Positions 18,095-27,792 of a stretch of DNA of 64,000 nucleotides are shown here, in pieces (the stretch's first letter is position 1; every line of letters begins with the position of its first letter). The stretch comes from Acidisarcina sp. (GTDB lineage Bacteria > Acidobacteriota > Terriglobia > Terriglobales > Acidobacteriaceae). The notes under the pieces are model-generated. The model was not told where the DNA came from. It made no database searches and saw only the letters and a program-made list of their open reading frames with translations. A program made the position numbers and the translations under genes. The DNA is taken from positions 310,001 to 374,000 of the forward strand of contig DATLIY010000008.1 of NCBI GenBank assembly GCA_035539175.1. The letters run 5' to 3'.

Positions 18095-21000
18095 ATGGAG
18101 ATCAATGGTCGAATTCCTGACCAGCACCTTTGTACCGGTACAAGACTCCTGCGTCGTTTCCCGGGAATCCTGGTGGCGTTTATCCTTCTGTGGATAACGG
18201 CATCGGCTCACCCGGCCTTCGGGCAGGCAGTCTACGGTTCAATCTTTGGCACCGTTACAGACAACACCGGTGCGGTGGTTCCCAACGCAACCATTACCGT
18301 CGTCGACGTAACCAAGGGAACCTCGGTTACCACCCAGACCAGCGGAAGCGGAGAATACCGGGTACAGCACCTGATCCCGGACACCTACCGGGTCGATGCG
18401 GAATCCACCGGATTCAGCAAGACTTCTGTGAGCAACATTGTGGTCTACGCCGATACGGCGCCCAAGGTGGACATCAAGCTTGAGGTCGGCACGGTTTCCA
18501 ATACCGTCACAGTGTCCTCTGGAGCACCGCTGCTGGAAGCAGATCGCGCGGAGGTGAGCACGATCCTGAACGCTCGCGCTGTGGAAAACCTGCCAAACCT
18601 GAATCGCAACTTCACCGCCTTCGAGTTGCTGACTCCGGGCACGACATACATTGGCTGGAACGTGGGTGAATCCAACAACCCGCAACGCAGCCAGCAGATT
18701 GAAGTCAACGGCCAGTTGCCTTTCGCCACTGGTTACGAGCTGGACGGCACGGACAACCAGGAGCCGATCAACGGCGTTGCCATTATCAACCCGAACCTGG
18801 ACGCGGTCTCCGAAATGAAGGTGACCTCGCAGAACTATGACGCAGAGTTCGGTAAAGCCGTGGCTGGCCTGGTAACGGCCCAGACCAAATCCGGCAGCAA
18901 TGCCTTCCATGGATCGGCCTTCGAATATCGCCGCTCCGATGCGCAGCAAGCGCGCGATCCTTTTGCAGAAGCAACCCGGGATCCTTTGACCGGAAAATAC
19001 CTGGCGCCGAATCTCCACAATCAGTTCGGCGGATCAGTAGGAGGGCCGATCAAGAAGGAGAAGCTCTTCTTCTTTGGCGATTATCAGGGGCTCCGCGAGA
19101 AGACCGGATCGGCAACGCTGACCACGGTACCGACAGACCTGGCGCGCACCACCTGCACCTCGGGCGGAGCCTGCAACCTGAGCGAGTATCTGCAGAACGG
19201 TCAGGGCCAGATCTATAAGCCCAACAGTCTGACTGACGCCTCCAATACCGGACGTACCCCTTATGCCGGAAACATTATTCCCGCCAGCGATCTCTCCGCG
19301 CCGGCAGTCAACTTCTTCAAGCTGCTTCCGAAGCCCAATGTCGCAGGAGCAGGCATCGTGAACAACTTCTCCGCCTCTGGATCGGGCATCTTCAACACCA
19401 ACCAGTTCGATGCGCGTGTCGATGGACAGGTGCGGGACAGGCTCCACCTCTTTGGCCGCTACACGTACTTCGGTTCGGCCTTGTCGGGCGCGCCCTACTT
19501 TGGAGCGGCGGGTGGCCTTGGCTTTGGCGCAGGCGGTTTTGCAGGCACCAATGCAGCGCGGGACCAGAGCATCGCGGCGGGCGGCGACTATGTTGTGACT
19601 CCGACGTGGCTCACCGATTTCCGCTTCGGCTATTACCGCGAACGCATCGCTTCGAACGGACCTGACTACAACAAGCCGCTTGGCAACCAGCTCGGCATCC
19701 CCAACTCCAACGTTGGCGACCTTTCACTGAATGGCGGTATGCCGCAGTTCAATATCGACATTCCGAGCAATGGCTCCAACGGCAGCCAGAACATCGAGTA
19801 CGGAACATCGGCAAACCAGAACCTGCAGAACACCAGCCAGTACCAGGTGGTGAACAACTGGTCCCATACCATGGGGGCTCACAACATCAAATTTGGCTGG
19901 GATGCCCGCTACGGCCTGAACCACATCGTGTCCACGGTGAGCAACAACTTCCTCCGCTCGGGCACTTACTTCTTTGCTCAGTCGCGCACGGCGGGCCCCG
20001 ATTCCTCGGGCGTCGGCTTTGCCACCTTCCTGCTGGGAGACGCCACGACCTTCTGGCGTACCCAGACACAGAACACCAATGCGCAGGAACGGCAGAAGCG
20101 ATTCTTTGCTTATGCTCAGGACCAGTGGCGCATGACTCCGAAGATCACCTTGAACTACGGCGTCCGTTGGGAGCTCTACACTCCTGAGTCGGTGACCGGC
20201 AAAGGCCAGGGAGGCTTGCTCGACCTTGGAACCGGCAATGTCCGCATCGCGGGTTACGGGCCTTACGGAAACAACCTCAACGTCAAGAACAACTGGAAGG
20301 AATTTGCTCCGCGTATTGGCGTGGCCTATCAAGTGACGCCGAAAACGGTCGTTCGTGCCGGCTATGGCATCGTGTATGGCCAGGGATGGGCGGGCGATAC
20401 CTTCGGTGGTGTCCTCACAGCGTCCTATCCCGTGCAGGTTGCGCAGAGCTTGAACCCGGCTTCAAACTCCGCCGCGGTCTTTAACCTCAGTCAGGGACCT
20501 CCGGGATATACCTTCCCCCCGATTCCCTCCACTGGCAATTATCCGTTGCCAGATGGCATCTACTCGATTGCGCGGCCCATGGAAGTCCGGTTGCCGACTG
20601 TGGCCGGCTGGAACGTGGCTGTGCAGCAGCAGTTGACTCCGACACTGTCTTTGCAGGTCGCGTACGTCGGCAGCGAAGCCTATCACAACATGTTTGAATC
20701 GTCCCCATCGTTCCCGGCAAACCAACAGACCATCGCTGGCTTTAACCAGGTGAATCCAAACCACCCAGGCTGCTCGAATCTGCCGGCGGGATCCACGCCG
20801 CCGGATAGCTGCCTGTATACCATCCCCGAGCGCTCGCCGTACTACGACGGGACTGCGCAACGGCAGTTGGGCGTCAAGTTTGGCGCGCCTTACGGATGGA
20901 CGCAGCGTGTGGACTACATGGCAAACCAGGCAACCGGCAGCTACAACGCGCTGCAGGTGGTCCTGAACAAGCGCTTCGCCTCTGGCCTGCAGTTCCTGAC

Positions 21001-21712
21001 GCACTACACCTGGTCTCACGCCATCGGGCACGAGGCTTACGAATTCCTGATCGATCCCAAGATCGGCAAGGGCAACGGCTACTACAACCGGCGCCAGGCG
21101 TTCGTATTTGCGGGCACCTATGACCTGCCCTTCGGCAGGGATAAGATGCTCGCCTCGAATGTTCCGGGATGGCTGAACCAGATCATCGGTGGATTCCAAC
21201 TCAACGGATCGCTGACGTTGGATGGCGGTCTGCCATTCACACCCAACTATGCCTCCTGCGGCAACGATCAGGACCTGGGAATCTGCTACCTGAACAAGAC
21301 TGGCGGAGACTTCCAGATTCACAAGGGTAAGTTTGATCCAATCGGACACAAGGTTCCCTACTTCACACCTTCTCCTTATGTGCTGCAATCACCGGGACAG
21401 CCGAACAACAGCTTCGGCGGATTTGCTCGTCCCAAGATGGGCACCTATGGCAACCTCGGACGCGACTCTCTTTGGGGACCTGGACTGTTCAATACGGACC
21501 TGTCCATCGCAAAGAACTTTAAGCTGTGGGAGAGCGTCAACATGCAGCTTTCCGCACAGGCGTTCAACGTATTCAACCACGTGAACCTCAATCAACCGGA
21601 CTCCTGCGTCGATTGCCAGGATGGCAATGCGGGAACCATATCCAACACTATTTCCTCTCAGGATGGAACATCCATGCGTAGGCTGCAGTTCTATGCAAGG
21701 TTCCAATTCTGA
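18095..21712 (+). CDS. TonB-dependent receptor, Oar-like, with carboxypeptidase-regulatory domain
   Basis: A 1205-residue outer-membrane transporter. Signal peptide at about residues 20-44 (ending PAFGQA), carboxypeptidase-regulatory-like beta-sandwich at about 45-130 (GTVTDNTGAVVPNATITV, GEYRVQHLIPDTYRV), plug domain at about 135-260 (VSTILNARAVENLPNLNRNF, QIEVNGQLPFATGYELDG), then a long beta-barrel ending in aromatic ...QFYARFQF, the expected C-terminal strand. Such receptors import glycan fragments or other large ligands using TonB-ExbBD energy. No SusD-like lipoprotein is present, as is usual in Acidobacteria. It precedes a debranching-type glycosidase and is divergent from a membrane regulator, which suggests an alpha-glucan substrate. 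The substrate is inference. Confidence 0.92.
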   Translation: MEINGRIPDQHLCTGTRLLRRFPGILVAFILLWITASAHPAFGQAVYGSIFGTVTDNTGAVVPNATITVVDVTKGTSVTTQTSGSGEYRVQHLIPDTYRVDAESTGFSKTSVSNIVVYADTAPKVDIKLEVGTVSNTVTVSSGAPLLEADRAEVSTILNARAVENLPNLNRNFTAFELLTPGTTYIGWNVGESNNPQRSQQIEVNGQLPFATGYELDGTDNQEPINGVAIINPNLDAVSEMKVTSQNYDAEFGKAVAGLVTAQTKSGSNAFHGSAFEYRRSDAQQARDPFAEATRDPLTGKYLAPNLHNQFGGSVGGPIKKEKLFFFGDYQGLREKTGSATLTTVPTDLARTTCTSGGACNLSEYLQNGQGQIYKPNSLTDASNTGRTPYAGNIIPASDLSAPAVNFFKLLPKPNVAGAGIVNNFSASGSGIFNTNQFDARVDGQVRDRLHLFGRYTYFGSALSGAPYFGAAGGLGFGAGGFAGTNAARDQSIAAGGDYVVTPTWLTDFRFGYYRERIASNGPDYNKPLGNQLGIPNSNVGDLSLNGGMPQFNIDIPSNGSNGSQNIEYGTSANQNLQNTSQYQVVNNWSHTMGAHNIKFGWDARYGLNHIVSTVSNNFLRSGTYFFAQSRTAGPDSSGVGFATFLLGDATTFWRTQTQNTNAQERQKRFFAYAQDQWRMTPKITLNYGVRWELYTPESVTGKGQGGLLDLGTGNVRIAGYGPYGNNLNVKNNWKEFAPRIGVAYQVTPKTVVRAGYGIVYGQGWAGDTFGGVLTASYPVQVAQSLNPASNSAAVFNLSQGPPGYTFPPIPSTGNYPLPDGIYSIARPMEVRLPTVAGWNVAVQQQLTPTLSLQVAYVGSEAYHNMFESSPSFPANQQTIAGFNQVNPNHPGCSNLPAGSTPPDSCLYTIPERSPYYDGTAQRQLGVKFGAPYGWTQRVDYMANQATGSYNALQVVLNKRFASGLQFLTHYTWSHAIGHEAYEFLIDPKIGKGNGYYNRRQAFVFAGTYDLPFGRDKMLASNVPGWLNQIIGGFQLNGSLTLDGGLPFTPNYASCGNDQDLGICYLNKTGGDFQIHKGKFDPIGHKVPYFTPSPYVLQSPGQPNNSFGGFARPKMGTYGNLGRDSLWGPGLFNTDLSIAKNFKLWESVNMQLSAQAFNVFNHVNLNQPDSCVDCQDGNAGTISNTISSQDGTSMRRLQFYARFQF

Positions 21713-21728
21713 TTCTTCCCTCCTTGAC

Positions 21729-21762
21729 AGGCGGCTCCCCCCAGGGGCCGCCTCTTCTTTTT
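21729..21762 (+). terminator. Probable terminator of the TonB receptor gene
   Basis: A hairpin pairs AGGCGGC-T-CCCC with GGGGCCGCCT (one bulged T; 21729-21752), followed by CTTCTTTTTG. It begins 17 bases after the receptor stop codon. Confidence 0.8.
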
Positions 21763-21908
21763 GCATTCCGCACGACACGGCCCCTTGATTTCCGGAGAGA
21801 CTGAAGCGCCATCCCTCTCTTGCTTCGTCCACCTCCGGCCTGTAACTTCGAATGCGACAACTGGCCTAGAGACGGCAATGCACCAGTGATTGTGGGTATG
21901 AGGATTGC

Positions 21909-24440
21909 ATGAACAAGTACTTCTTTTCTTCTCTTCTTTTCCTTTGTGCGCTTTCGCTGAACGCACAGACAAGCGAGGCTCCGCAACCGGCTCCGCTACG
22001 GCCCGTCGCCTCCTTCCCGCTTGCCACCGCAGAACAGATTTCTCTTCGAAGCACCGTGCTCCCCATCCGGCCCTTTACCGTTACCGGACCGCGGGGCGCC
22101 CTTCTAGGACAGCAGGACGGCACGTATGAAGCATGGATCTTTCCCTGGAAGATCCTGAGCAACATGCGCATCACGGCGGAGATGAAGGATTATGCCGTAC
22201 CGATCGACGTCAACGAATTAGCGTCAAACCTCGACGTTCAACCGGATCACACGACGATTACGTTTTCCCACGCTAACTTCACCATTCGCGAAACATTTGT
22301 CACTCCGCAGCATGCGCCGGAGGGAGCAGGCGCGCTGGTGCTGTACCAGATAGAAGCAGTACGGCCGATGACGCTCACCTTCAACTTGACGCCGGAGATG
22401 AAGCGGATGTGGCCGGCGCTTTCCGACGACCGCCCCACGACGGATTGGGTGAAGACCGGAGACAGCGGCTACTATGTGCTGCACCTGACGACTCCGGATC
22501 ATGGCGCCGCAATCGCCATGCCGAATGCGGAGCCCGGCATTCTGCCGCCGTATCAGGAACGTCCAAAGACCTATCCTCTGCAATTCGTGCTGCACTTTGA
22601 TCCTTCTCGCGATACGCAGAAGATATTCCCCCTGCTCATGGTGACAGCGGATTCAGCGACGGAGTTAACGAACTCCGCGCTGGCAAAAAAGCTGCAAGAG
22701 CAGCAAGCCTCTGTGCAGACGATGTACCGCGATACGCAGAGCTACTACGCGACGTTTCTCCAGGATCACCTGAGCATTGAAACGCCGGATGCAAAGTTAA
22801 ACGAAGCATTTCGATGGGCTGAGACAGCCATCAACCAATTGCGCGTAGAAGTAACTCCATCGCATGCGGAGACGGCGCTGGTCGCGGGCTTTTACACCTC
22901 GGGAGACTCATCAAGACCCGGATTTGGCTGGTACTTTGGCCGCGACTCCTTATGGAGCCTTTACGCGGTGAACAGCTATGGAGACTACTCGCTGACACGC
23001 AATGAGCTTGAGTTTTTGCTGAAGCGTCAGAGTCCTGAAGGTAAGATCCCGCACGAGTGGTCGCAAAGCGCCAACCTATTTGACTGGAAGAGCCAGCCCT
23101 ATGCCTATGCCTCCGCTGACTCCACTCTCTTACTGCTGATGGCTGTCGACGACTACCTGCGAGTCAGCGGCGATCAGGAATTCGTAGAGAAGCATTGGGA
23201 CGAGTTACAGAAAGCCTGGAAATTTGAAAGCTCGCACGATTCCGATGGCGATGGCATCTACGAAAACACGGAAGGTACGGGATGGGTGGAGTCCTGGCCA
23301 CCGGGGATGCCGCACCAGGAGATCTATCTGGCGGCACTCGATCAACAGGCAAGCACAGCGTTCGCGCATCTTGCGCAGACCACCGGCCACACGCAACTGG
23401 GCAAGGATGCCGAGGCAAGAGCAAAGCACATTGGAGAGCAGATCGAGAAGGAATATCTGCTTCCTGGAGGAAGCTTCTACGCCTTCAGCCGCAATGCGAA
23501 CGGCACCACCGATCCCAGCCCGACTATCTATCCGGCAGTAGCGTCCTGGGATGGCAGCTATGCTCTGCAGCATGCGCAACCGATGATGTCTCGCTGGGCA
23601 TCCAGCGAATTTTCAACCGATTGGGGCACACGCGATCTTAGTCCTACGGTCAGCTTCTACGATCCGATCAGTTATCACCAGGGCACGGTGTGGCCGCTGT
23701 TTACCGGGTGGGTGTCACTCGCGGAATACCGCAATGGGCGCAGTCTCTCAGGCTACACGCATCTGATGCAGAACGCCGATCTAACCTGGGCACAGGATCC
23801 CGGCGCGGTGACGGAATTGCTCTCTGGAGAATACTTCGCACCGCTCGGACGCAGCACCTCTCATCAACTATGGTCGTCTGCGATGGTGATCTCACCGGTG
23901 ATGCGGGGACTCTTCGGAGTGGAGTGGAATGCTGCGGCCAAGGCATTAAAGGTAACTCCCAGCCTGCCAGCGGATTGGGATGAGGCCAAGCTGCATCACA
24001 TCCCGCTGGGCAAGGACAACCTGGATCTCGCGATGACGCGCGAAGGAAGTAGCCTGGCTGTTCGGATTACGAAGACTACAAATCCAGCGATCGCTCTTGC
24101 TTCCCGTGCAAACGGAGCAAAGCTGGTGAATGGGGTGCTTCGCATTCCACTGCCGGCAGTGGAGGTGGGAATCTCTCACGGCCTGCCTCAGCCAGGATCA
24201 GCCACGCAACAGATGAAAGTACTCGACCAGCAGGCTGCTGCAAATTCGCTGACGCTGAAGCTCTCCGCACCTGCACTGAGCCACCAGACCATCTTTCTTC
24301 GCATGAACGACAGAAAAGCAAAAGTTCAGATGGATGGCGTGGAAGCTCCCAGCGAAGGCAATGCATCTCTGCGGAAGTTGCAGGTTGTATTCGGACCCGG
24401 CGACGGATACGTCGAGAAGACTGTCACGTTCCACTGGTAA
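21909..24440 (+). CDS. Secreted (alpha/alpha)6 glycosidase, amylo-alpha-1,6-glucosidase/debranching-like
   Basis: An 843-residue protein with a signal peptide (MNKYFFSSLLFLCALSLNAQ). A beta-rich N-domain (about 30-290) precedes a six-hairpin catalytic domain (about 300-700) with WYFGRDSLWSL, GKIPHEWSQSA, ADSTLLLLMAVDDY, DGDGIYENTEGTGWVESWPP and SYHQGTVWPLFTGW. These resemble the C-terminal (GDE_C) glucosidase domain of glycogen-debranching enzymes and the GH15/GH63 clan. The likely acids are the Asp of GRDS and Glu residues of HEW or ENTEG, but I cannot assign them. It lies downstream of the TonB receptor, same strand, 196 bases away across a terminator, and converges with trehalase. Alpha-glucan hydrolysis in the periplasm is the best guess; family number uncertain. 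Confidence 0.75.
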   Translation: MNKYFFSSLLFLCALSLNAQTSEAPQPAPLRPVASFPLATAEQISLRSTVLPIRPFTVTGPRGALLGQQDGTYEAWIFPWKILSNMRITAEMKDYAVPIDVNELASNLDVQPDHTTITFSHANFTIRETFVTPQHAPEGAGALVLYQIEAVRPMTLTFNLTPEMKRMWPALSDDRPTTDWVKTGDSGYYVLHLTTPDHGAAIAMPNAEPGILPPYQERPKTYPLQFVLHFDPSRDTQKIFPLLMVTADSATELTNSALAKKLQEQQASVQTMYRDTQSYYATFLQDHLSIETPDAKLNEAFRWAETAINQLRVEVTPSHAETALVAGFYTSGDSSRPGFGWYFGRDSLWSLYAVNSYGDYSLTRNELEFLLKRQSPEGKIPHEWSQSANLFDWKSQPYAYASADSTLLLLMAVDDYLRVSGDQEFVEKHWDELQKAWKFESSHDSDGDGIYENTEGTGWVESWPPGMPHQEIYLAALDQQASTAFAHLAQTTGHTQLGKDAEARAKHIGEQIEKEYLLPGGSFYAFSRNANGTTDPSPTIYPAVASWDGSYALQHAQPMMSRWASSEFSTDWGTRDLSPTVSFYDPISYHQGTVWPLFTGWVSLAEYRNGRSLSGYTHLMQNADLTWAQDPGAVTELLSGEYFAPLGRSTSHQLWSSAMVISPVMRGLFGVEWNAAAKALKVTPSLPADWDEAKLHHIPLGKDNLDLAMTREGSSLAVRITKTTNPAIALASRANGAKLVNGVLRIPLPAVEVGISHGLPQPGSATQQMKVLDQQAAANSLTLKLSAPALSHQTIFLRMNDRKAKVQMDGVEAPSEGNASLRKLQVVFGPGDGYVEKTVTFHW

Positions 24441-24445
24441 CCGCA

Positions 24446-24474
24446 AAAACCGGACTTAGAAATCGTCCGGTTTT
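24446..24474. terminator. Bidirectional-looking terminator hairpin
   Basis: A perfect 10-bp stem (AAAACCGGAC with GTCCGGTTTT), nine-base loop, five bases after the glycosidase stop. The A and T ends make it usable from both strands, serving also the convergent trehalase gene, which stops at 24548. Confidence 0.8.
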
Positions 24475-24547
24475 GCCGGCACCGTTTGAGCAGCAGAGAA
24501 ACTAAGCAGTAAAGTAACCGAGCAGTGAATCAAACCACGGGGGCGCG

Positions 24548-26248
24548 CTAGTGAGCAGCAGCAGTTGCCGCATGCGCGCCTCTCGCACTTAGTAACTGCT
24601 TCATCTCGAGATAGGTCGCATTCGTCCAGCCAAATCCGACGACATTGCTCCTGTAGCCTGCCGATAGATTCACCGTCGTCGATCCAGTTACGACGTTGTA
24701 CTTTTCCCTTACAGTCTTATCGCGTTCAAAGTTCTGCCGCACCATCTGCATAAACTCTCGCGAGACTCGCGCAGCGTCGGCGTAGTAGCCGGCTGTGGCA
24801 AGCCCCTCGACTGCGAACCAGTTTGTAGGCGCCCAGCCGAAGGGCAGGTCCCACTGCAGGCCGGAGTCGTGGTCGCTCATCGCCAATCCACCTGCGTGTT
24901 CAAAGACAGAGAGATGCTTCTCCACCTGCGCCGCCTGCTGCTTCGAAGCAAGCCCAGCCCACAGGGGATAGAAAGCAGTTATGTAGTTATATGTCGATTG
25001 TTTTCCGGCTACGAAATCATAGTCGTAGTACATGCCTTTCGCCGGATTCCATAGATAGCGGTTGACTGCCGCGTGCCGAGCCCTCGCGCGTGCCAGCCAT
25101 TTGGATTGATCGCTGCTCTTGCCCAGCAGGCGGGCAAACCGCGCCATATCCAATTCGTACTTATAGAGCAGGCTATTCAGACAGATCGGCGCATAGTTTT
25201 CAGTCGAGCCGCTGAAGGGACCGAAGCGGAAGCTCGGATCGAATCCGCTCTCCCTCATTGCGCGGTCCCCAGCATAGAAGTTCGCGGTCAGACGATTTCC
25301 ATCGGCGTAGGCATGAGCGCAGACGCTGGAGGTGCGAACATCGCAACTGCTCCTGGCCAGCGTCTCCGCCTGCTCCGCGGTAGGATCCTCCGGCGCACGC
25401 AGCAGATAATCCGTATGCACATCCGGATGAGCAACCAGCCAGCGGATGACATCGGGATAATACTGGCTGTCATCGGCCATCTCCGGCACTGGACCCGCGC
25501 CGATATCCGTGTAACGCGCCAGGCCTGTCTTTCCTGCCAGGTGTGGCTCATGGGTCCACAGGGAGTAATCCCGTTCCGCGTAACCATAGGCCCGCTGCAG
25601 CCATGCCTTTGCCTTTGGCGCGTCTTTTTTGTTCTCGGCATCATACACAGCCTGGATCATGGAGCTGAGCAGTGGAGGTTGCGAGCGGGTGAAAAAGTAG
25701 GTGCGATTGGCGTTGAGAATGGCGCCATAGTTTTCAATCTCGAAGAAGAAGTTTTCCACCATGCCGTGCGCGAGACCAGCGCGGCCATCATCCACCAGGC
25801 CGCGGATGATGAAGAAGCTGTCCCACCCATACATCTCGTTGAACCGGCCGCCGGGAACTACATAGCGGTTGGGCAGATACAGCAGCCCCGGGCGCGGGAT
25901 TGAGGAGACGGACACATCGCCCATGTGAGTGATCTTATTCGGCAGGTGTTCCACATCGACCTTGCAATGCTGCTGCATGGCGACCACATCCGACGGCGTT
26001 TCCATCCCGGCGGGAAGGTAGAGGATGGGCGTGGTCGTGACCTTGGGATCAACCAGCGAATTGCAATCGCTCATCGAACGCGACAGGGTGTCCCATGCCT
26101 TCTGAATGTAGTCGAGTAAGGCTGCATCCTCGACAGTCTTTCGCGGCGCTTCCGCTGCAGGAGGAGCAAGGACAGACTGGGGATAGAGTGGCTGGCTGAG
26201 GCTGACGGCTACAATGCCGACGAGAAGAAAACGAAGCGAATGCCGCAT
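24548..26248 (-). CDS. treA: Periplasmic trehalase, GH37
   Basis: Hydrolyses alpha,alpha-trehalose to two glucose. 566 residues from the ATG at 26248, preceded by AGGGAG; a signal peptide follows (MRHSLRFLLVGIVAVSLSQP). Trehalase signature 1 is PGGRFNEMYGWDSFF and signature 2 is QWDLPFGWAP. The family's other conserved blocks are visible, such as ESGFDPSFRFG (the Asp is the position of the catalytic acid). The frame is open 15 codons further up, to a GTG, but that would put a charged stretch before the signal peptide. Convergent with the debranching-like enzyme, supporting a shared alpha-glucoside theme. Confidence 0.93.
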   Translation of the reverse strand: MRHSLRFLLVGIVAVSLSQPLYPQSVLAPPAAEAPRKTVEDAALLDYIQKAWDTLSRSMSDCNSLVDPKVTTTPILYLPAGMETPSDVVAMQQHCKVDVEHLPNKITHMGDVSVSSIPRPGLLYLPNRYVVPGGRFNEMYGWDSFFIIRGLVDDGRAGLAHGMVENFFFEIENYGAILNANRTYFFTRSQPPLLSSMIQAVYDAENKKDAPKAKAWLQRAYGYAERDYSLWTHEPHLAGKTGLARYTDIGAGPVPEMADDSQYYPDVIRWLVAHPDVHTDYLLRAPEDPTAEQAETLARSSCDVRTSSVCAHAYADGNRLTANFYAGDRAMRESGFDPSFRFGPFSGSTENYAPICLNSLLYKYELDMARFARLLGKSSDQSKWLARARARHAAVNRYLWNPAKGMYYDYDFVAGKQSTYNYITAFYPLWAGLASKQQAAQVEKHLSVFEHAGGLAMSDHDSGLQWDLPFGWAPTNWFAVEGLATAGYYADAARVSREFMQMVRQNFERDKTVREKYNVVTGSTTVNLSAGYRSNVVGFGWTNATYLEMKQLLSARGAHAATAAAH

Positions 26249-26484
26249 GAGGAACTCCCTGCTCAAACGCTCTGAGTCTATCGCAAATCGCACGCGCCAC
26301 GGTAGCTCGCCGCGCCTTCACCGCAAAGGAGCGCATCGGCGCAGAAGAAGCTGCAGCAAGAGTGTTGAGAGGCGCGTGTGTCGAGAGGCCGAAGGGATGC
26401 GGCTCGCAATGCGCGTTCGCCTCGTCTCCGTGAACGCGGTATCATTTTCAGTTCGTGCTTTATGCACGATGGAGGCATTCGAAA

Positions 26485-27702
26485 ATGAGTACTCTTCTCT
26501 CCCGGCGTCCGCAGCTACAGTACCTTACCGCACAGCTCGATGAGCTGAAGCATAAGGGCACACACTTCCGCCTGCGCGTGCTGGAGGATATGCAGAACCC
26601 GGTTTGCACCTATGACGGCAAGAAGGTAATTAATCTCGCTTCCAACAACTATCTGGGGCTGACGTCACATCCGAAGTTGATAGAGGCAGCCATTGAGGCG
26701 ACGCGCAAGTATGGCGTCGGCTCCGGTGCGGTGCGGACGATCGCCGGGACCATGAGTATCCACATGGAACTGGAAGAGAAGATTGCCCGCTTTAAAAACG
26801 TTGAAGCATGCGTCGTCTTCCAGAGCGGATTCACAGCGAATGCCGGCACCGTCTCTGCGATCCTTGGTAAAGAGGACTTCATCCTCTCCGACGAGCTGAA
26901 CCACGCCAGCATCATCGACGGCGCACGGCTGTCACGCGCCAAGGTCAAGGTCTTCCGCCACAAGGACGTGGCCCACTGCGAATCGATTCTGCGCGAGCTC
27001 GAAAACGAGCCGGGCCACAAGCTGATCATCACCGACGGAGTCTTCTCCATGGATGGCGACATCGGCCCCGTCGATAAGCTGGCGGCCCTGGCCGAGCGTT
27101 ATGGCGCCATCATGATGGTTGACGATGCGCATGCCTCCGGCGTGCTGGGGCGCAACGGACGTGGCAGCATAGACCACTTTGGCTGCCACGGGCGCGTGGA
27201 TGTGCAGGTGGGGACTCTCTCCAAAGCCATCGGCTCACTCGGCGGTTATGTCTGCGGCTCGCGGGATTTGATTGACTATCTCTATCATCGTGCCCGCCCG
27301 TTCCTCTTCTCCACCTCGCACCCACCATCGGTTGCGGCCTCATGCATCGCCGCCTTCGACCTGCTGGAGACCGAGCCCGAACGCATTGACCGGCTGTGGG
27401 AGAACACTCGCTACTTCAAGACAGAGCTGGGCCGCTCCGGCTTTGACATCGGCGGCATTTCTACTCCGGCAAGCGAAACACCGATCACGCCCATCATAGT
27501 TGGCGATGGCCGGTTGACGATGGACTTCTCGAAAGCACTCTTCGACGAGGGTGTAATGGCTACGGGGATTGCCTTCCCAACGGTGCCGGAGGGCAAGGCA
27601 AGGATTCGCACCATCATGACAAGCGAGCACAAGAAAGAGCAGCTCGACCAGGCGCTCGAAACGATCGAACGCGTCGCCCGGAAAATTGGCATTTTAGGGT
27701 AG
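26485..27702 (+). CDS. kbl: Alpha-oxoamine synthase: glycine C-acetyltransferase (KBL) type
   Basis: A PLP enzyme of the fold-type I alpha-oxoamine synthase family, 405 residues from the ATG at 26485 (GGAGG nine bases upstream). The cofactor lysine is Lys247 in GTLSKAIGS; DDAHASGVLG holds the PLP-ring Asp/His pair and SNNYLGL the N-terminal substrate loop. KBL converts 2-amino-3-ketobutyrate plus CoA to glycine and acetyl-CoA in threonine breakdown. Related enzymes (BioF, serine palmitoyltransferase, ALA synthase) share all these motifs; the usual KBL partner tdh is not next to it, so the assignment among paralogues is less certain than the family. Confidence 0.78.
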   Translation: MSTLLSRRPQLQYLTAQLDELKHKGTHFRLRVLEDMQNPVCTYDGKKVINLASNNYLGLTSHPKLIEAAIEATRKYGVGSGAVRTIAGTMSIHMELEEKIARFKNVEACVVFQSGFTANAGTVSAILGKEDFILSDELNHASIIDGARLSRAKVKVFRHKDVAHCESILRELENEPGHKLIITDGVFSMDGDIGPVDKLAALAERYGAIMMVDDAHASGVLGRNGRGSIDHFGCHGRVDVQVGTLSKAIGSLGGYVCGSRDLIDYLYHRARPFLFSTSHPPSVAASCIAAFDLLETEPERIDRLWENTRYFKTELGRSGFDIGGISTPASETPITPIIVGDGRLTMDFSKALFDEGVMATGIAFPTVPEGKARIRTIMTSEHKKEQLDQALETIERVARKIGILG

Positions 27703-27715
27703 AGGTACAAAGGAT

Positions 27716-27753
27716 GGAGCGCGGCTCCTGGCTGACGAAGAGGCCGCGCTTCC
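27716..27753. terminator. Hairpin between convergent kbl and pyrC
   Basis: GGAGCGCGGC pairs with GCCGCGCTTCC around a 17-base loop, one A/T step imperfect. It is followed by only a short pyrimidine run, so termination efficiency is uncertain. Confidence 0.5.
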
Positions 27754-27792
27754 TTTCAATCCTGAAATCCTGCCACAGGCCGGATGAGGACT

